Below are positions 56,067-64,000 of a DNA stretch of 64,000 nt, piece after piece (the first letter of the stretch is position 1; each line of letters opens with the position of its first letter). Under the pieces are notes generated by a model that was not told where the DNA came from, did no database searches, and saw only the letters and a list, made by a program, of their open reading frames with translations. The translations under genes were made by a program, and so were the position numbers. The stretch is from Marinobacter halophilus. Lineage in GTDB: Bacteria; Pseudomonadota; Gammaproteobacteria; Pseudomonadales; Oleiphilaceae. The stretch is from assembly GCF_003007685.1 (NCBI RefSeq), contig NZ_PXNN01000006.1, forward strand, positions 124,001 to 188,000. Direction: 5' to 3'.

Positions 56067-56972
56067 TTACCCAGTCACACTTTCTTCCAATGCCGCCCTC
56101 AGTTCGGGGAACTTGAATTCGAAGCCTTCGTTCTGTAGCCGCATCGGAACCGCTTTTTGTCCCGTCAGCAACAGTGTGGCCATCTCTCCGAGTGCCAGCT
56201 TCAAGATGGGCGCAGGTGCAGGGAATAAGGTTGGTCGGTGCAAAACTTTGCCAAGGGTGCGGGTGAATTCGCGATTGGTTGCCGGGTTGGGACTCACCAT
56301 ATTGTATGCCCCATGAGCGCGATCGTACTCGAGCATCCAGATCAGGCCCGCGACTACGTCATTCCTGTGTACCCACGGCATAAACTGATGTCCAGATCCT
56401 AATCGGCCGCCCAGACCCAGTCGGAAGGGCAAAATCATTCTCTGTAGAAATCCACCTGCCCTGCCGGCGACGACGCCCGTGCGCGACAGGCATACTCGAA
56501 CACCATCCTGCTCCAGAACCAGGGCTTCCTGTTCCCAGTCATGGCAAAGTTCATGGGTGAACTCTGCGTTGGGCTGGGTGTCTTCGGTAACAAGGTGATC
56601 ACGTTGATCCCCATAAAAACCAACCGCCGATCCCGACACCAGAACCTCGGGTAAATTCTGCCAACTCTTGATAGTTGCAACCAGGCGGCGAGTGACCCCG
56701 ATCCGACTGTCGCGAAGCGCTTGCTTTCGGGCCTCTGTCCACCGTTTGTCGGCGATGCCTTCGCCGGCGAGGTTGATGACGGCGTGAAACCCCGGGTGTC
56801 CTTCAAGGTTTTTCAGATCAGCCGTTACTTCAACTCGCCCACACAGTGCTCGCACCGTGTCGGCCCCTTGTCTGCTGAGAACCGTTAGCGAGTAACCTTT
56901 GCTGATCAGATCCCGGCAAAGCACCGTGCCGATGAACCCGGTGCCGCCTGTAATAAGTACCCGCTTATCCAT
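56067..56972 (-). CDS. TIGR01777/YfcH-type NAD-dependent epimerase/dehydratase
   Basis: A 301-residue short-chain dehydrogenase-like protein. VLITGGTGFIGTVLCRDLIS is the dinucleotide-binding motif, AVINLAGEGIADKRWTEARK is the signature of the TIGR01777/YfcH group, and SGSAVGFYGDQ gives the active-site region. The C-terminal helix region (LALGEMATLLLTGQKAVPMR) is also characteristic. ATG 56972 is chosen for AAGGAG upstream. It follows the CbiX-type gene with 28 bases between. Substrate unknown. Confidence 0.93.
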   Translation of the reverse strand: MDKRVLITGGTGFIGTVLCRDLISKGYSLTVLSRQGADTVRALCGRVEVTADLKNLEGHPGFHAVINLAGEGIADKRWTEARKQALRDSRIGVTRRLVATIKSWQNLPEVLVSGSAVGFYGDQRDHLVTEDTQPNAEFTHELCHDWEQEALVLEQDGVRVCLSRTGVVAGRAGGFLQRMILPFRLGLGGRLGSGHQFMPWVHRNDVVAGLIWMLEYDRAHGAYNMVSPNPATNREFTRTLGKVLHRPTLFPAPAPILKLALGEMATLLLTGQKAVPMRLQNEGFEFKFPELRAALEESVTG

Positions 56973-57000
56973 GTTCTTCTCCTTTTGATCGCAGGATTGT

Positions 57001-57378
57001 TCAGGCAATGGTACCCGCCAGTTCCTGCATTACGACGTCCCGGATTGCATCACCCAACTGTGGGTTCTGGCCAATCGGATCGGCCAGTTTGATGCTGACA
57101 CCGTGTTGGTTCTCCAGCTCTTCGATCATGGCCGGCACATCTTTTCGCAAGTGCCGGCCAGCTGCCAGAAACAGTGGCACTATAGTAAAATTCAGGGTGC
57201 CGGTTTCTTTTCCCTGACTAACGATGGTCTCAAGCGAAGGCTCCGCGAGTTCCATATAGGCTATCGCTGAGTGTTCAACCGAGTGCAGAGTTGGCGCAGC
57301 CAGTCGCTCGAAGGTCTCACACCAGCGTCGGTCGCTGCTGCCATGCGCGAGCAGAATGATTTGATGTGAAGTGGTCAT
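57001..57378 (-). CDS. CbiX-type sirohydrochlorin chelatase (single-domain)
   Basis: A 125-residue protein of the small CbiX (CbiXS) type. The metal-binding histidines are in IILLAHGSSDRRW and FLAAGRHLRKDVPAMI. Such proteins insert Co or Fe into sirohydrochlorin for cobalamin or siroheme; which metal is used cannot be told here, and no other tetrapyrrole genes are nearby. It is upstream of the YfcH-type gene on the minus strand and divergent from the DUF924 gene. Confidence 0.88.
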   Translation of the reverse strand: MTTSHQIILLAHGSSDRRWCETFERLAAPTLHSVEHSAIAYMELAEPSLETIVSQGKETGTLNFTIVPLFLAAGRHLRKDVPAMIEELENQHGVSIKLADPIGQNPQLGDAIRDVVMQELAGTIA

Positions 57379-57472
57379 GGTATCTCCTGGATGATCAATT
57401 AGAGAAACTCTGTCGTACCCGAATGATGTTGCGTTTACATCCGCTGATTCAAATGTAACAGGGAGTTGGTAA

Positions 57473-58075
57473 ATGTTCGATTGGAAAGAGCTTCTGGATT
57501 TCTGGTTCGGTGAATTGAACGAGCTCGGATTGCCAGACTGGGATCACCGAAACCGCTGGTTTCGCTCCGACCGCATGTTTGATCAGGAAATCCGGCGACG
57601 CTTTATGTCATTGGTGTTATTCGCCTCTGAGCAAGGTATGGATCATTGGCGAAAGGATTCGGGCGGCGCTTTGGCAGAGATCCTGTTGTTAGACCAGTTT
57701 AGTCGAAACATCTTCAGAGGCGTCGCGCTGGCGTTTGATAACGATTCTCTGGCCCGTAAGTTGTGCCGGCGGGCGATGGAAAAAGGCCAGGATATGGCGC
57801 TGCCTGCAATCCAGAGAGCGTTTGTTTATATGCCGTTGCAGCACTCGGAGCGACGCGAGGATCAGAAGCTGTCGGTGGAGTGCTATCAGCAGCTGGTGGC
57901 GGGCGCCGATGGCATGCTCGCAAAGTTCCTCGAAAGCTTTTTGGAATCAGCTCTGAATCATCAGGAGATTATCAGCAGGTTTGGCCGGTTCCCCCACAGG
58001 AACAAAGCACTTGGCCGGCCATCAACGGAGCAGGAGCGAGGCTACCTCAAGGGTGGACGACGTTTTGGTCAGTAA
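57473..58075 (+). CDS. DUF924 family protein
   Basis: A 200-residue all-helical protein of the DUF924 family. The start (LLDFWFGELNELGLPDWDHR) and the core ILLLDQFSRNIFRG, AFVYMPLQHSE and NHQEIISRFGRFPHRNKALG are diagnostic. The family resembles TPR folds; its function is not known. It is a single plus-strand gene divergent from the CbiX-type gene and followed by tRNA-Gly. Confidence 0.92.
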   Translation: MFDWKELLDFWFGELNELGLPDWDHRNRWFRSDRMFDQEIRRRFMSLVLFASEQGMDHWRKDSGGALAEILLLDQFSRNIFRGVALAFDNDSLARKLCRRAMEKGQDMALPAIQRAFVYMPLQHSERREDQKLSVECYQQLVAGADGMLAKFLESFLESALNHQEIISRFGRFPHRNKALGRPSTEQERGYLKGGRRFGQ

Positions 58076-58115
58076 GATGGCATGGCAGCACACACGGAAA
58101 TATTTTATAAATTTG

Positions 58116-58143
58116 TTGACGGCCGATGTGTTATCAGTAGAAT
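58116..58143 (+). promoter_or_regulatory. Sigma-70 promoter of tRNA-Gly
   Basis: TTGACG (58116-58121) and TAGAAT (58138-58143) are 16 bases apart; the tRNA starts 39 bases after the -10 box. Confidence 0.65.
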
Positions 58144-58181
58144 ACGCCGTCGTTGAGAGGCAACGCCCTGGCTCAACACCT

Positions 58182-58257
<76 letters not shown>

Positions 58258-58265
58258 GATTTAAG

Positions 58266-58295
58266 AAAAAACCCGACCACCGAGTCGGGTTTTTT
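58266..58295 (+). terminator. Rho-independent terminator after tRNA-Gly
   Basis: A-run plus CCCGAC (58266-58277) pairs with GTCGGG plus T-run (58284-58295), six-base loop. Confidence 0.93.
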
Positions 58296-58388
58296 GTGCC
58301 CGGTTTATAATTTCTCCCCCATGTGCGCTTGCTCGTCAGTTATACTCGACATCCTCCATTTACATCCGACGCATTGAAGGTTTGTATT

Positions 58389-59186
58389 ATGCGCGTCCAT
58401 TCCCTCTTCCTCTACCCGGTCAAATCTTTGGCGGGTGTTGAGGTGTCAGTCATTGACCTGGATGATTTCGGCCCTGTCGGTGACCGGCGCTGGATGTTGG
58501 TAAATGACCAGGGAGAATTCGTTACTCAGCGGAAATTGCCCGCGCTTGCCAGAATTGGCACAGGGATCGATGAGCGTGGCGTATCGGTTCACATTCCTGG
58601 CGAGGGACGTTTCCATCTGGCACCGGGCCATGAAGAGCTGTCTGTGCTGGTCTGGCGGGATTGGATGAATAGCTTGATCGGACCAAAACAGGCCAGTGCC
58701 GCCGTCAGCCGATTCTGTGAGCGAAGCCTCCGCTTTGTCTATATGCCTGACGACACGTTCAGGCGTGTAGATCCTGCTCGTGTTGTGGATCAAAAACGAG
58801 TCGGCTTTGCCGATGGCTTTCCGTTTTTATTCGCCAATCAGGCCTCGCTGGATGAGCTCAACAGCAGGCTAAAGCATCCGGTGAATATGCGACACTTTCG
58901 TCCAAATATTGTTATTTCGGGCGCTGAGCCCTGGTCCGAGGACCATTGGCAGTATCTGACCATCGGGCAGGCCCGCTTCAAAGCGGTCAAGCCATGCTCC
59001 CGATGTGTGATAACCACGATGGATCCTGATACGGGTACCAAAGATCCCGGTACAGAGCCCCTAAGAACCCTTTCGACCTACAGAAAAACACAAGATGGTG
59101 TAATTTTCGGCCAAAACGCTGTTCATCAGGACGGGGACCACTTGTCCGTCGGCGATGCCGTTATTATTTGCCCACAGGAGTCATGA
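58389..59186 (+). CDS. MOSC domain protein (YcbX-like)
   Basis: A 265-residue protein with an N-terminal MOSC_N beta-barrel (VHSLFLYPVKSLAGVEVSVI, GPVGDRRWMLVNDQGEFVTQ) and a C-terminal MOSC domain. KPCSRCVITTMDPDTG contains the conserved cysteine expected to bind the molybdenum cofactor. E. coli YcbX detoxifies N-hydroxylated compounds with a flavoprotein partner; this one lacks the fused ferredoxin domain of YcbX. Its stop overlaps the uup start (ATGA). Confidence 0.92.
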   Translation: MRVHSLFLYPVKSLAGVEVSVIDLDDFGPVGDRRWMLVNDQGEFVTQRKLPALARIGTGIDERGVSVHIPGEGRFHLAPGHEELSVLVWRDWMNSLIGPKQASAAVSRFCERSLRFVYMPDDTFRRVDPARVVDQKRVGFADGFPFLFANQASLDELNSRLKHPVNMRHFRPNIVISGAEPWSEDHWQYLTIGQARFKAVKPCSRCVITTMDPDTGTKDPGTEPLRTLSTYRKTQDGVIFGQNAVHQDGDHLSVGDAVIICPQES

Positions 59187-61129
59187 TCAAAGTGCCTTTG
59201 TTAACACTTGAAAAAATATCCCTCGCTTTCGGTATGCATCCACTGCTTGATGGCGCCACGCTGATGATCGATCCGGGGGAGCGGGTGTGCTTGCTGGGGC
59301 GCAATGGTGAGGGCAAGTCGACCTTGCTCAAGATTGTCAGTGGTGAGGTAACACCTGATGGCGGCGTGGTTCGCCTGGAGGAGGGCTCGGTGTTATCCGT
59401 TTTGCCCCAGAGCCTGCCCTCGGATGATCCTCGTACCGCGTACGACGTTGTTGCCTCCGCGTTCCCCGAGACCGGTGCCGTACTGGCAGAATTTCATCGG
59501 CTGTCCCAGCAGGCGGACGAGGCCAGTATGGACGCAATGATGAAGGCTCAGGAGCGAATCGAAACGCTCGATGGATGGCGCCTTGATCAGAAAGTCACCA
59601 CCATTCTTGGCCAGTACGGCATTGAACCTGACCGCACTCTGAACACCCTGTCTGGCGGATGGCAGCGCCGGGTTCTGCTGGCCAAAGCGCTGGTTGCCGA
59701 GCCGGACATCCTGCTGTTGGACGAGCCTACCAACCATCTTGATGTGCCGGCCATTGCCTGGCTGGAAGAAGCACTTGCGCAATTCCGCGGTGCGATGTTG
59801 TTTGTCAGTCACGATCGGGCGTTCATTCGACGGATGGCGACCCGGGTGGTTGAGTTGGACCGGGGGCAGTTGGTCAGCTTTTCCGCCAGTTACGATCGCT
59901 ACCTGGAACTGAAGGAAAAGGCACTTGAAGACGAAGATCGCCAGAATGCGCTGTTCGATAAGCGTCTGAAACAGGAAGAAACCTGGATTCGTCAGGGTAT
60001 CAAAGCCCGCCGTACTCGTAACATGGGTCGGGTTCGCTCCCTGAAAGCCATGCGTGAAGAGCACCGCCAACGCCGTGTGCGGGGCGGTACGGCGAACTTC
60101 TCCGTTGAAGAAGCCGCAAAATCCGGAAAACTGGTCGCCGAAGCCCGCAACGCGGGTTTTGCCTATCCGGACGGCCACCGGGTGGTGCAGGGCATGAATC
60201 TCACCATTATCCGGGGTGATAAAATCGGCCTGGTGGGTGAAAACGGAACCGGTAAAACCACTCTGGTCCGGTTGTTGTTAGGCGAGTTGCAGCCGACGGA
60301 AGGTGATATTCGTCTTGGCACCAATCTGAAGGTGGCGTATTTCGACCAGCTCAGAGGCGAGCTGGATCTCGAACGCAACGCCCTGGATAACCTGGCGGAG
60401 GGTCGCGAGTTCATCGATATCAATGGCCAGAGCAAGCATGTTCTTGGGTATTTGCAGGAATTTCTGTTTACCCCGGAACGTTCTCGGTCTCCCGTGCGTG
60501 TGTTCTCTGGCGGCGAGCGCGCGCGCCTGTTGCTGGCCAAGCTGTTCAGCAAACCGGCGAATATTCTGGTGCTGGATGAGCCCACCAACGATCTTGATGT
60601 GGAAACGCTGGAATTGCTGGAAGAGCAGTTGGCGGATTTCAAAGGCACCGTGATCGTGATCAGTCACGACCGGGAGTTTCTGGACAACGTGGTTACTGAG
60701 ACCATCTTCCTGGATGGATCCGGGAACGTTCAGGAGCATGTGGGCGGCTACACCGACTGGCGTCGGCAAGGGGGCAGATTTCCGGCTGAGGTCTCAGGTA
60801 GTCGGCCTGACAAGCAGGACAAGCGTGATAAAACCAACCCTGCCGCTAAGCAAGCGGCACCGCTTGCGGAGACTGTGGTGCAGTCCGCAAAACAAAAAAC
60901 CACCAGATTGAGCTACAAGCTTAAACTGGAGCTGGATCAGTTGCCCGGCCAGATCGAGGCGCTGGAACAAGAGGTTGCAGACCTTCAGGCAGCCGTCGCT
61001 GCCCCGGACTTTTATTCAGGCCCAGCGGATGAAGTATCAGCCACTCTCGAACGGATGTCGGAAACGGAGTCCCGGCTGGAATCGGTCATTGAACGGTGGA
61101 TGGAGCTGGAAGAACAGGCGAATCAATGA
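59183..61129 (+). CDS. uup: ABC-F family ATPase Uup
   Basis: A 648-residue soluble protein with two ABC domains and no membrane part. Walker A motifs are GRNGEGKST (about residues 40-48) and GENGTGKTT (about 350-358), signatures are LSGGWQRR and FSGGERARLL, Walker B motifs ILLLDEPTNHLDV and ILVLDEPTNDLDV. A linker of charged residues joins them and a C-terminal coiled coil (LKLELDQLPGQIEALEQEVA) follows a Lys-rich stretch. Uup acts on ribosomes or branched DNA in E. coli. Both its start and stop overlap neighbouring genes by four bases. Confidence 0.95.
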   Translation: MIKVPLLTLEKISLAFGMHPLLDGATLMIDPGERVCLLGRNGEGKSTLLKIVSGEVTPDGGVVRLEEGSVLSVLPQSLPSDDPRTAYDVVASAFPETGAVLAEFHRLSQQADEASMDAMMKAQERIETLDGWRLDQKVTTILGQYGIEPDRTLNTLSGGWQRRVLLAKALVAEPDILLLDEPTNHLDVPAIAWLEEALAQFRGAMLFVSHDRAFIRRMATRVVELDRGQLVSFSASYDRYLELKEKALEDEDRQNALFDKRLKQEETWIRQGIKARRTRNMGRVRSLKAMREEHRQRRVRGGTANFSVEEAAKSGKLVAEARNAGFAYPDGHRVVQGMNLTIIRGDKIGLVGENGTGKTTLVRLLLGELQPTEGDIRLGTNLKVAYFDQLRGELDLERNALDNLAEGREFIDINGQSKHVLGYLQEFLFTPERSRSPVRVFSGGERARLLLAKLFSKPANILVLDEPTNDLDVETLELLEEQLADFKGTVIVISHDREFLDNVVTETIFLDGSGNVQEHVGGYTDWRRQGGRFPAEVSGSRPDKQDKRDKTNPAAKQAAPLAETVVQSAKQKTTRLSYKLKLELDQLPGQIEALEQEVADLQAAVAAPDFYSGPADEVSATLERMSETESRLESVIERWMELEEQANQ

Positions 61130-61794
61130 ACATTAATTACAAATTCAAGTTTCAGGATGGTCGCACCATTGATTTCAAGGTAACCGGAGAGCCCGCCAGG
61201 CCTCCGGTTGCTGAAATGCCAGCATGGGCCAAGTTGGAGCATTGCCAGTGCTCCAACTGCCCGTTGAAATCAGGGGAGGTGACCTATTGCCCGGCCGCGA
61301 TCGAAATCTTGCCGGTCGTCGAAGAGTTTCAGGCTGAAGACGCGTACCAGAAAGTAGATGTGGTGGTGACGGATGAGCGGCGTTCGTACTCCAAGGAGAC
61401 CACGCTGGAAGAGGCACTTCGATCTTTGCTCGGATTGAAGATGGCAACCAGTGGTTGCCCGGTGCTGGCGGAGCTCAAACCGATGGCTCTTCACCATTTG
61501 CCGTTTGCCAACAGCGATGAGTTTGTGATGCGCAGCGTAGGCTATTATTTGTTACAACAGCTGTTTGCAAAACGCAGCCAGGAGCCGGCGGATTGGGATC
61601 TCAAGGGCCTGGTGGAGCGCAATCAAAGACTGCAGTTGGTCAATCAGGCGCTTTGGCAGAGGATTCACGCGGTCTGTCGTGGTGACAGCAATCTGAAGGC
61701 CTTATTGAACTTTTTTTCAATGGCGTCCAGTGTCAGTGTATCGCTGGAGAGTCAGCTCAGGAAGTTGCAGGCAAGAATGGAAGGGGAGGCTTGA
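61126..61794 (+). CDS. Hypothetical protein with four-cysteine cluster
   Basis: A 222-residue protein that I do not assign with confidence; it may belong to the DUF6901 group. Near residues 40-56 the cysteines in CQCSNCPLKSGEVTYC follow C-x-C-x2-C-x9-C, a likely metal site (Zn or Fe-S). Another segment, LLGLKMATSGCPVLAELKPM, holds a fifth Cys. The rest is predicted helical, ending in a coiled-coil-like stretch (SLESQLRKLQARMEGEA). It overlaps uup by four bases (ATGA), so it is translated from the MOSC-uup message. Confidence 0.8.
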   Translation: MNINYKFKFQDGRTIDFKVTGEPARPPVAEMPAWAKLEHCQCSNCPLKSGEVTYCPAAIEILPVVEEFQAEDAYQKVDVVVTDERRSYSKETTLEEALRSLLGLKMATSGCPVLAELKPMALHHLPFANSDEFVMRSVGYYLLQQLFAKRSQEPADWDLKGLVERNQRLQLVNQALWQRIHAVCRGDSNLKALLNFFSMASSVSVSLESQLRKLQARMEGEA

Positions 61795-61804
61795 GCCTCC
61801 CCTT
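61781..61804. terminator. Perfect hairpin spanning the stop codon between convergent genes
   Basis: AAGGGGAGGCT (61781-61791) pairs exactly with AGCCTCCCCTT (61794-61804), leaving only two bases between. It covers the stop codon of the four-Cys gene. No long T-run is present, so it may mainly define 3' ends of both transcripts. Confidence 0.5.
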
Positions 61805-61833
61805 CATGCGCGACGTCGGTATTTGGTGAGCGG

Positions 61834-62265
61834 TTAGTGGATGCGAATCGCCAGTACGTCACATTCGGTTCCGTGCAGAACGCCGTTTGCGGTAGAGCCC
61901 AGAAGGAGCTGGAAGCCTTTTCGGCCGTGGCTACCCACGATCACCAGATCCACCCCCTGATCTTTCACCAGGCGATGGATTTCTGACTCCGGACGACCAA
62001 CAGTCACAATCTGGTGGCTCTTTGGCACACCGTACTGATCACCATACTTGGACAGTTGTTCCCGGGCCGCTTTGTCCAGTTGATCTTGCAGTTCTGTCAG
62101 GTCCATCGGAATATCGCCGCCGTAGGCGTAACCCACCGGCTCAACCACGTGCACCAGCAGCAGCTCGGCACCGTAGGCATCACAAATCGCTTTCGCTTTG
62201 TTGAGAACTTGGGGGGCTTCTTCTGTCAGGTCGATGGCAACCAGCATTTTTGTGTAAGTGGACAT
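61834..62265 (-). CDS. Universal stress protein (UspA family)
   Basis: A 143-residue single Usp domain. YTKMLVAIDLTEEAPQVLNK is the N-terminal strand, and GSHGRKGFQLLLGSTANGVL gives the ATP-binding G-x2-G-x9-G-[ST] motif, so it is probably an ATP-binding type. Role in stress or low-oxygen survival is family-level knowledge. It is a single gene converging on the four-Cys gene. An inverted repeat TTGAT-N9-ATCAA (62286-62304) lies upstream. Confidence 0.93.
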   Translation of the reverse strand: MSTYTKMLVAIDLTEEAPQVLNKAKAICDAYGAELLLVHVVEPVGYAYGGDIPMDLTELQDQLDKAAREQLSKYGDQYGVPKSHQIVTVGRPESEIHRLVKDQGVDLVIVGSHGRKGFQLLLGSTANGVLHGTECDVLAIRIH

Positions 62266-62393
62266 TCAGTCACTCCTTTGCGCATTTGATAAGGGCAGTA
62301 TCAACAGTCTATATCAAAAAGTGTAGCGGGATTCTGACAGGCATCAACCGGTAGCTAGGTTCCAGGAGGGCGGGGAGCCTGCCTGGCAGAGGG

Positions 62394-63212
62394 TCAGGCG
62401 TTACTTTGGAGTAGTTCGATGGTGGTGGTTAATCCGCCAATGATGCCTTTCGAATAACGATCGATCACGAAACTCACGTTGTTCTCGTTGTAGTTAATGT
62501 AAGAGCTACGGATAAATAGCCATTTAGAGCTTACATCGTCAATCGCCGCTTTCAATTCGCCGGCCGCGTTACCGGCCTGAAGTTTCGCGAGCAGGTCATC
62601 AAATTCAAGAGCCTGTTGGTCCAATGGTGCCTCGTCGGAGGAGCCTTGAAAGGTCTGTGCAACGGATGAGTGAGTGCGAGCAGAGTATCTTGACATCATC
62701 TGAGCCATGACGACTGCTGCGGACCGTGCAGACTCAATACGGGCGTTCGCCTGGGCGCCACTATTTTCCTGGGCCACGCCGTACAATTCGGTGGCAAGAT
62801 CGTTCAATTCCACTGCGTTATTTGCCAGATCGGCCATCAATCGCAGGTCGGGATATCCGCGGTCCCGCACTTCGTTGATGTTGCCGCGCATAAGGTCTTT
62901 GAACTGGTCAAATTCCTGATTGAGGCTTTCAATCTGTTGTTCGGTCAGCACACCGCTGATGCTGGTGATGACCGAGTTCATGGCATCGTTGGAAGCGTTG
63001 ATGCTGCTGACAATGCGGTTTAATGCCACGGTATCGCCACTGGCGCTAAATGCGTAGAACGAATCAAGTGCCAAAAAATTATTTATCCGGAAATCGTGCA
63101 GGTCAGAGAGAAATTCTGCTCCGGTATCCTGAGCCTTGGCGCCAAACGCGGTCAGGGAGAGAAGTAGCAGTGCCGCAAGCAGTGACTGAATGCGCAGGCG
63201 AGTGTCTTTCAT
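62394..63212 (-). CDS. Exported helical protein of unknown function
   Basis: A 272-residue protein with a signal peptide (MKDTRLRIQSLLAALLLLSL, cleavage expected after GAKA near residue 27). The mature part is nearly all helical, with repeated patterns such as ALNRIVSSINASNDAMNSVI and DLMRGNINEVRDRGYPDLRL that recall the four-helix sensor bundles of chemoreceptors or PilJ-type N-termini, but there is no membrane anchor or signalling domain. I do not recognise a family. It is divergent from fadB across a 314-base gap. Confidence 0.75.
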   Translation of the reverse strand: MKDTRLRIQSLLAALLLLSLTAFGAKAQDTGAEFLSDLHDFRINNFLALDSFYAFSASGDTVALNRIVSSINASNDAMNSVITSISGVLTEQQIESLNQEFDQFKDLMRGNINEVRDRGYPDLRLMADLANNAVELNDLATELYGVAQENSGAQANARIESARSAAVVMAQMMSRYSARTHSSVAQTFQGSSDEAPLDQQALEFDDLLAKLQAGNAAGELKAAIDDVSSKWLFIRSSYINYNENNVSFVIDRYSKGIIGGLTTTIELLQSNA

Positions 63213-63526
63213 CGGATGAGTCCCCGTAATGCTGTTTATTATTGTGGACTAAAGTCGCATTTCGAAGTTAAAGTAACTTGGTCGGCTAATCAAGCAGTTT
63301 CCGGCTCTTACAGGCTGTACCTCCTATTTTCTGCCGGTTTCATCAAGAAACAAATTGACAAATGCTCCATTTTTTTTCATCGTGTGCCCTCACGATTCAA
63401 ACGACTGTATGAATTTTGGATCGGAAAGATCGGGCAGTGACCGAAATCTCGCTGCACAAGCAACCCGGTTGACGAGTTGTCGTCGAGTGGTTGCCAGCAG
63501 TTCAAACACAGACTGGAGATCAGTTG
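63213..63526. other. Divergent intergenic region before fadB
   Basis: This 314-base gap holds no convincing gene. It is AT-richer than its surroundings. TTGACA at 63355-63360 is a possible -35 for fadB with no clear -10. An inverted repeat GTTTC-N5-GAAAC lies at 63337-63351. GGAG before ATG 63527 serves as the fadB ribosome-binding site. Confidence 0.6.
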
Positions 63527-64000
63527 ATGATTTACGAAGGTAAAGCCATCACGGTTAAAGAGATCGAAGGCGGGATAGCTCAGTTGGACTTTGACTTGCA
63601 AGGCGAGTCAGTGAACAAGTTCAACCGTCTCACCATCGAAGAGCTGGGCGCCGCAGCTGAAGCACTCAAATCCCAGAAGAACCTCAAGGGCCTGGTGGTA
63701 ACCAGCTCCAAGGACAGCTTTATTGTCGGTGCAGACATCACCGAGTTTACCGAGCTGTTTGCGGGTTCCGAGGAAGACCTCGTTGCCAACAACCTGAAGG
63801 CGAACGAGGTATTTAACGCCATTGAAGACCTGCCGTTCCCGACCGTTACCGCCATTAACGGTATTGCATTGGGCGGCGGTTTCGAAATGTGTCTGGCGAC
63901 CGACTACCGCGTTATGGCGCCCAAGGCCAAGGTAGGTCTGCCGGAAGTGAAGCTGGGCATCTTCCCGGGCTTCGGCGGCACTGTGCGTCTGTCTCGTCTG
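63527..64000 (+). CDS. fadB: Fatty acid oxidation complex alpha subunit FadB (N-terminal part; runs off window)
   Basis: The first 158 residues of the multifunctional beta-oxidation subunit; the frame is open to the end of the window. [20 protein letters not shown] starts the enoyl-CoA hydratase/isomerase domain, [10 protein letters not shown] and [18 protein letters not shown] form the oxyanion-hole region with one catalytic Glu, and [20 protein letters not shown] holds the second. ATG 63527 with GGAG upstream is the start. With the acyl-CoA synthetase at 3272, it shows fatty-acid use by this organism. Confidence 0.96.
   Translation, partial: MIYEGKAITVKEIEGGIAQLDFDLQGESVNKFNRLTIEELGAAAEALKSQKNLKGLVVTSSKDSFIVGADITEFTELFAGSEEDLVANNLKANEVFNAIEDLPFPTVTAINGIALGGGFEMCLATDYRVMAPKAKVGLPEVKLGIFPGFGGTVRLSRL

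Noticed and set aside
62286-62304. Inverted repeat TTGAT-N9-ATCAA upstream of the universal stress protein gene, considered as an Anr/FNR box
   Set aside because: The half-sites are right but the spacer is nine bases instead of four, so FNR-type binding is not expected.
63337-63351. GTTTC-N5-GAAAC upstream of fadB, considered as a PsrA/FadR-like operator
   Set aside because: The known PsrA motif has the opposite half-site order (GAAAC then GTTTC) and a shorter spacer; no other support.

Overview
The window looks like a chromosomal segment of a marine gammaproteobacterium, most likely Marinobacter or a close relative. This is inferred from protein resemblance and gene order (flgB-flgL, queA-tgt-yajC-secDF, suhB/trmJ/cysE/iscR/iscS, ndk-rlmN-pilF-rodZ-ispG-hisS-yfgM-bamB-der), which follows the Pseudomonas-type arrangement; no database search was possible. 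Coding density is high. No insertion sequence, prophage, CRISPR array or plasmid-type gene was seen.

Layout. 1-8000: the tail of a secreted-type protein; an ABC importer operon (COG2984/4120/1101 type) on the minus strand; a long-chain acyl-CoA synthetase; a Fur-controlled ferric iron importer (binding protein plus fused permease, no ATPase nearby). 8090-11630: a small PilZ protein, two lipoproteins of unknown function and a degenerate HD-GYP protein with a CRP/Vfr-like site upstream. 11880-18420: yadGH-type ABC-2 exporter with queF; a CPA-type Na+/H+ antiporter; a MASE2 class III nucleotide cyclase with a DUF962 protein; a nitroreductase. 18570-30036: the flagellar rod/hook/ring cluster flgBCDEFGHIJKL, with sigma-54 promoters before flgB and, apparently, before flgF. 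30100-35800: tRNA-Leu, queA, tgt, yajC, secD, secF. 35890-49610: suhB (minus), then trmJ, cysE, iscR, iscS, ndk, rlmN, pilF, rodZ, ispG, hisS, yfgM, bamB, der. 49640-55460 (minus): ackA-pta and a GGDEF/EAL protein. 55640-64000: a small membrane protein behind a perfect Anr/FNR box, tRNA-Glu, a YfcH-type epimerase and CbiX-type chelatase, a DUF924 protein, tRNA-Gly, a MOSC-uup-(four-Cys protein) operon, a universal stress protein, an unknown exported helical protein, and the start of fadB.

Most of the window is housekeeping or motility. The points that stand out are: (1) an isc locus reduced to iscR-iscS, with no iscU, iscA, hscBA, fdx or iscX before ndk, and an IscS lacking the roughly 20-residue C-terminal tail used to bind IscU; (2) a SuhB homologue without the metal-binding DPLDGT signature; (3) a 49-codon membrane protein of CcoM-like design under a perfect Anr/FNR box; (4) a putative sigma-54 promoter before flgF that overlaps one arm of a hairpin hiding the flgF ribosome-binding site; (5) a degenerate HD-GYP protein beside a PilZ protein and two lipoproteins. 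These are sequence readings and inferences, not demonstrated functions.
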